A stretch of DNA of 44,714 nucleotides, taken from Candidatus Heimdallarchaeota archaeon. Lineage in GTDB: Archaea > Asgardarchaeota > Heimdallarchaeia > Hodarchaeales > Hodarchaeaceae. The translations under genes and the position numbers were made by a program. Under the pieces are notes generated by a model. It was not told the origin of the DNA. It did not search any database and saw only the letters and a list, made by a program, of their open reading frames with translations. The stretch spans positions 1 to 44,714 of the forward strand of contig DXJL01000090.1 in NCBI GenBank assembly GCA_019057635.1, written 5' to 3'. Below are positions 41,619 to 44,714 of this stretch, one piece after another; position 1 is the first letter of the stretch; each line of letters opens with the position of its first letter.

Positions 41619-43448
41619 ATGTGTGGAATCATTGCTATCACTACTCGCAGAAAAACCAATGTCTCAAAAATGATCACTTCAGGCTTGAAACGGCTAGAAT
41701 ATCGCGGTTATGACAGTGTAGGTATTGCAACAATCAGCGAGGGTAAAATCCAAACAATGAAAGATGCAGGTACAATAGATCAAGTAACCAGCAGACTCTC
41801 CTTTGATTCACTTAAAGGAAGTACAGGGATTGGACATACACGATGGGCAACTCATGGTCCACCTACTCGTATAAATGCGCATCCTCATGCTGATTGTTCA
41901 GATTCGTTAACGGTAGTTCATAATGGAATCATTGATAATTATCTATCTCTTAGAAATGATCTACAGAAGCAAGGTCATAAATTTAGATCAGAGACAGATA
42001 CAGAAGTTCTTGCACATCTGATAGAGGAAGAATTTAAATCAGAAAAAGGCCCCAATGCAGTTATCCAAGCTTTCAAGAAAGCTTTAGGCAAAATCGAAGG
42101 TACGTATGCGATTACATTAATTCATACGGCTGACCCTACAAAAATATTTTTAGCTCGCAAAGATAGTCCACTTGTTATTGGAGTACAGGATGATACAAAG
42201 TTCGCTGCGAGTGATATTCCCGCATTTTTAGAATATACTAAGAATGCTATTGTACTTAAAAATGGTGAAGTTGCCACATTAACACCAGATGCTGTCTATA
42301 TCGAGAAAAACGGATTTAGAGTTCAACCGAAACCGTTTATTGTATCTTGGACTGCAGAAAGTGCACAAAAAAGTGGATACCCCCATTTTATGCTAAAAGA
42401 AATTCATGAACAGCCTATTGCACTGCAGAATACCCTGAATGTAAATGTTAAGGCTCTTGAAGAGGCCACGAAGAGGATTCTTGAAGCAGAGAAAATCATT
42501 ATTCTGGCGGCAGGGACAAGTTATCATGCGGGACTCTCTGGATATTACCAATTTCAACGCTTACTAAAACAAAAACCTATATATCCAATAATTGCTTCGG
42601 AATACGAGACCTACAATCAACTCGTTGATGAAAATACGTGTATTCTAGCAGTAAGCCAATCTGGTGAAACTTTAGATGTGATGAAGGGCCTTACTGCGGC
42701 AAGAAAAGCTGGAGCAAAGATAATTTCGATAGCAAATGTCATTGATTCGTCAATACCCAGATTAAGTCAAGTTACTCTTTACACAAAAGCTGGACCAGAA
42801 ATAGGAGTTGCAGCTACCAAAACTCACACAGCCCAAGTTGCTCTTCTTGCGAGGTTATCACTACAATTAGAGTATTCATTGAATGTCTGGAATCAACAAG
42901 AATTTTCTTCTATTATTACAGATTTCACCTCAGAAGTCCCTTCCATTGCACGAACGGTAATCAATCAGAACGAATTTAAAGCAAAACAGCTAGCTTCTAT
43001 TATATCAGACCAAAATCATTCATATTTCCTTGCAAGAGGAAAAAATTTACCTATTGCTATGGAAGGAGCATTAAAATTAAAAGAAATATCTTACATTCAT
43101 GCTGAGGCTTTTCCTGCTGGAGAAAGTAAACATGGTCCGATTGCTATCGTAGAACCTAAATTTCCTGTCTTTATTATATCACCAAAAGACGAAACAAGGA
43201 AAAAAATGTTCAGCAATTCGGAAGAGATGAAAGCTCGGGGAGGATATATCATCTCCATAACGCATAAAAACCAAGAAATTGTTAGAAGATCTGATCAAAG
43301 TTTTCTGATTCCTGAATCATGTTCTCCCTTAATTACACCTATTTCATATGTTATTCCATTACAGATGATCTCATATTACGCCGCTGTCCATCGAGGCTTT
43401 GACCCTGACAAACCTAAAAACCTCGCTAAAACAGTTACGGTAGAATAA
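41619..43448 (+). CDS. glmS: Glutamine-fructose-6-phosphate aminotransferase (isomerizing)
   Basis: Makes glucosamine 6-phosphate, the entry to amino-sugar and glycan synthesis. Cys2 after the initiator Met (MCGIIAI) is the glutaminase nucleophile, which fixes the ATG at 41619 although the frame extends five codons upstream. Also seen are RLEYRGYDS, HTRWATHG, HNGIIDN, the first SIS domain with AAGTSYHAG and SQSGETLD, and the second SIS domain with LARGKNLPIAMEGALKLKE. The C-terminal PKNLAKTVTVE is canonical. The 609 residues are full length. The ribosome-binding site is weak. Confidence 0.97.
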   Translation: MCGIIAITTRRKTNVSKMITSGLKRLEYRGYDSVGIATISEGKIQTMKDAGTIDQVTSRLSFDSLKGSTGIGHTRWATHGPPTRINAHPHADCSDSLTVVHNGIIDNYLSLRNDLQKQGHKFRSETDTEVLAHLIEEEFKSEKGPNAVIQAFKKALGKIEGTYAITLIHTADPTKIFLARKDSPLVIGVQDDTKFAASDIPAFLEYTKNAIVLKNGEVATLTPDAVYIEKNGFRVQPKPFIVSWTAESAQKSGYPHFMLKEIHEQPIALQNTLNVNVKALEEATKRILEAEKIIILAAGTSYHAGLSGYYQFQRLLKQKPIYPIIASEYETYNQLVDENTCILAVSQSGETLDVMKGLTAARKAGAKIISIANVIDSSIPRLSQVTLYTKAGPEIGVAATKTHTAQVALLARLSLQLEYSLNVWNQQEFSSIITDFTSEVPSIARTVINQNEFKAKQLASIISDQNHSYFLARGKNLPIAMEGALKLKEISYIHAEAFPAGESKHGPIAIVEPKFPVFIISPKDETRKKMFSNSEEMKARGGYIISITHKNQEIVRRSDQSFLIPESCSPLITPISYVIPLQMISYYAAVHRGFDPDKPKNLAKTVTVE

Positions 43449-43462
43449 AAGGAAAAAAGAAA

Positions 43463-43822
43463 TTATTTGTATAGAACTCGTTCTAGGGCCTTTGAGGATT
43501 GATCTTTTTTCGTTTCAGTTTTCTCCTCATCATCTTGATCCATGGGTATTCGATAAAACTTATTCTCATTCCCAACCTGGACATAGATCGCCCCAGGATA
43601 TTTGTTTTTATTTTCTAATTTCTCTTTGAATTGACCGAAAAAACGAACAATTTCATCTTTAGTCTCAGATACAGCTATTACTCGGCTTCCATACAGCAAT
43701 ACCCATTTACCTTTACATATTGCTTTTCGTAAGAGAGCCTGCATACTCCAGTAAGATGCTTCTTCATGGAGAAAGTAATCTAAAATCGTCAAACAATTGC
43801 ATCCATTTTCTTGATGAATCAC
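43463..43822 (-). CDS. DUF5678-like small protein
   Basis: The 119 residues contain a core GKWVLLYGSRVIAVSETKDE followed by IVRFFGQFKEKLENKNKYPGAIYVQVG. This resembles the short DUF5678 domain found in archaea and bacteria, often near or fused to other small domains. The C-terminus is charged (DQDDEEKTETKKD) and probably disordered. The start appears to be GTG at 43822; a later ATG before QALLRKAICKGK would remove about 26 residues. Function unknown. It converges with glmS. Confidence 0.65.
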   Translation of the reverse strand: MIHQENGCNCLTILDYFLHEEASYWSMQALLRKAICKGKWVLLYGSRVIAVSETKDEIVRFFGQFKEKLENKNKYPGAIYVQVGNENKFYRIPMDQDDEEKTETKKDQSSKALERVLYK

Positions 43823-44069
43823 GATCTGTCAAGAAAAAATCAAGTCACATCTTAGAACTCAAGTTAAAAAACGTTATGGTTTTTAGAAATTTCTATATTA
43901 ACGCTTCATTTCTTCCAATATTGCAAATGGTGATTCGATTCCCACTATGAATAGTTTATATCAGAAGAAACTTAAAAATGATTCATTTTTACTCTTCAAA
44001 TTTCTCAGCTAATTCTAATATAGTATCGAATAAGAGCGGAAGATTTGAGAAATATAGATTTGTGAAAAT

Positions 44070-44567
44070 TTAAATAGGTTCAAACAGAATCCAGAAGTGT
44101 ATAGCAAATCCAGTTAGTATACCCATTACAATAAGACGAATTGTAGTACCGATAATTCGTTCTCTTATAGTTCTATCTTTACTCGTCTCGACAAAGAAAA
44201 TCAACCAAAAAACTGAGAATATTCCTCCAAATGAGAACAATAATGCTAATGGATAATACAACCCTTTATCAATGAATGGGGCCCAACCAGAGAATTCGTC
44301 TTCAGACGTTTCCGTAGTATCAGTAGTATCAGTAGTATCAGTAGTATCAGTTGTATCAGTTGTATCGGTAGTATCGGTAGTATCGTTTTCTAGGAGAATG
44401 TCAAATGCAATATAGAAGTTAGGTGTTTCAGTTTCTGGAACGACCGTTATTTTGTTATTATCACCATTCTCCTGTTGATAAGCTGATAGAGGGGTTACAA
44501 TAAATACTGTGAACAGAGTTAATGTAAAAAGACAAATAGCAACATGTCGAATACCCTTAGAGGTCAT
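44070..44567 (-). CDS. Secreted or membrane protein with Asp-Thr-Thr repeat linker
   Basis: The 165 residues begin with a signal-like hydrophobic helix (HVAICLFTLTLFTVFIVTPLSA) and then a polar region. Eight TTD units follow (about residues 62-85), then an acidic stretch and two membrane helices (YPLALLFSFGGIFSVFWLIFF and IRLIVMGILTGFAIHFWILF). The Thr-rich linker would lie outside the cell and is a likely site of O-glycosylation. No family recognised. The 247 bases between this gene and the DUF5678-like gene show no clear feature beyond AT-rich DNA. Confidence 0.78.
   Translation of the reverse strand: MTSKGIRHVAICLFTLTLFTVFIVTPLSAYQQENGDNNKITVVPETETPNFYIAFDILLENDTTDTTDTTDTTDTTDTTDTTDTTETSEDEFSGWAPFIDKGLYYPLALLFSFGGIFSVFWLIFFVETSKDRTIRERIIGTTIRLIVMGILTGFAIHFWILFEPI
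44313..44384 (-). repeat. Nine-base tandem repeat encoding Thr-Thr-Asp
   Basis: Eight consecutive nine-base units (forward-strand form agtagtatc with a few third-base changes) lie inside the membrane-protein gene. Each adds one Asp-Thr-Thr. Near-identity of neighbouring units suggests recent slippage, so the copy number probably varies between strains. Confidence 0.9.
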
Positions 44568-44714
44568 TGTTTTTCTTTACTCCAAGAATCAGGCGGAAGA
44601 AATCGCCCTTTTCATCGAATCTTGCTTAAATGTAGTTGTTTAAAAAAACTTACTTAATGTTCGAGCTTCGTCAACTTTCCTTATTGATCTGTCAAATTGA
44701 GGGGAAAAGAATAA

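Noticed and set aside
43925..43950. GGTGATTCGATTCCCAC resembling a tRNA T-arm
   Set aside because: The flanking bases do not form a five-pair stem, and no acceptor, D or anticodon arms were found upstream.
44313..44384. CRISPR-like repeat
   Set aside because: Units are nine bases, contiguous, without spacers, and encode an in-frame Asp-Thr-Thr linker.

Overview
This is an AT-rich archaeal chromosome segment, densely packed with short intergenic gaps and several tail-to-tail overlaps. The archaeal assignment rests on MCM, GINS, Orc1/Cdc6, Hel308, ribosomal proteins L7Ae/S28e/L24e, ABCE1, Tsr3, a Nip7-like protein, an archaeal-type RNase P RNA and a TOP3-like type IA topoisomerase. An Arf-like small GTPase beside a class I histone-deacetylase-type hydrolase makes an Asgard archaeon (Promethearchaeota) the most likely source. 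That placement is an inference from gene content; no rRNA is present to confirm it.

Layout. 1-6.7 kb: a replication block on the minus strand, gins23 - mcm - hel308, with orc1/cdc6 nearby and a possible overlooked small gene between. 6.8-9.5 kb: HDAC-like hydrolase, Arf-like GTPase and an unrecognised helical protein. 9.6-16.8 kb: RNA and ribosome biology, with a CYTH protein, NSUN-type m5C methyltransferase overlapping a Nip7-like PUA protein, RNase P RNA, ABCE1 overlapping Tsr3, UPF0179, a large FKBP, and the L7Ae-S28e-L24e operon. 17.0-25.0 kb: an isoprenoid island. 25.2-27.1 kb: phosphoglycerate kinase and a coiled-coil protein. 27.2-29.4 kb: an IS607-type element with a decayed serine recombinase and an apparently intact TnpB. 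29.4-34.5 kb: zinc-ribbon protein, stand-alone Lrp/AsnC effector domain, a metallo-beta-lactamase-fold gene interrupted by an amber codon, an AK6-type kinase and the topoisomerase. 34.7-44.6 kb: membrane and cell-surface proteins (a transglutaminase-like protein with Ser in place of Cys, a UbiA-family transferase, small membrane proteins), an ATP-grasp acyl-CoA synthetase subunit, a winged-helix regulator and GlmS.

The most notable system is the isoprenoid island. It holds a complete classical lower mevalonate route (mevalonate kinase, phosphomevalonate kinase, diphosphomevalonate decarboxylase, type 2 IPP isomerase). It also holds the archaeal branch through trans-anhydromevalonate phosphate: both AcnX-type phosphomevalonate dehydratase subunits, the UbiD-family decarboxylase, and UbiX to make its prenylated flavin. 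Both branches draw on mevalonate 5-phosphate. The dehydratase large subunit is itself split in frame into 85- and 312-residue pieces. Isopentenyl phosphate kinase, needed to finish the archaeal branch, is not in the window.

Two genes (the IS607 recombinase and the metallo-beta-lactamase-fold protein) have in-frame TAG codons close to their natural starts, while TAG also ends several ordinary genes here. No CRISPR array or tRNA gene was seen.
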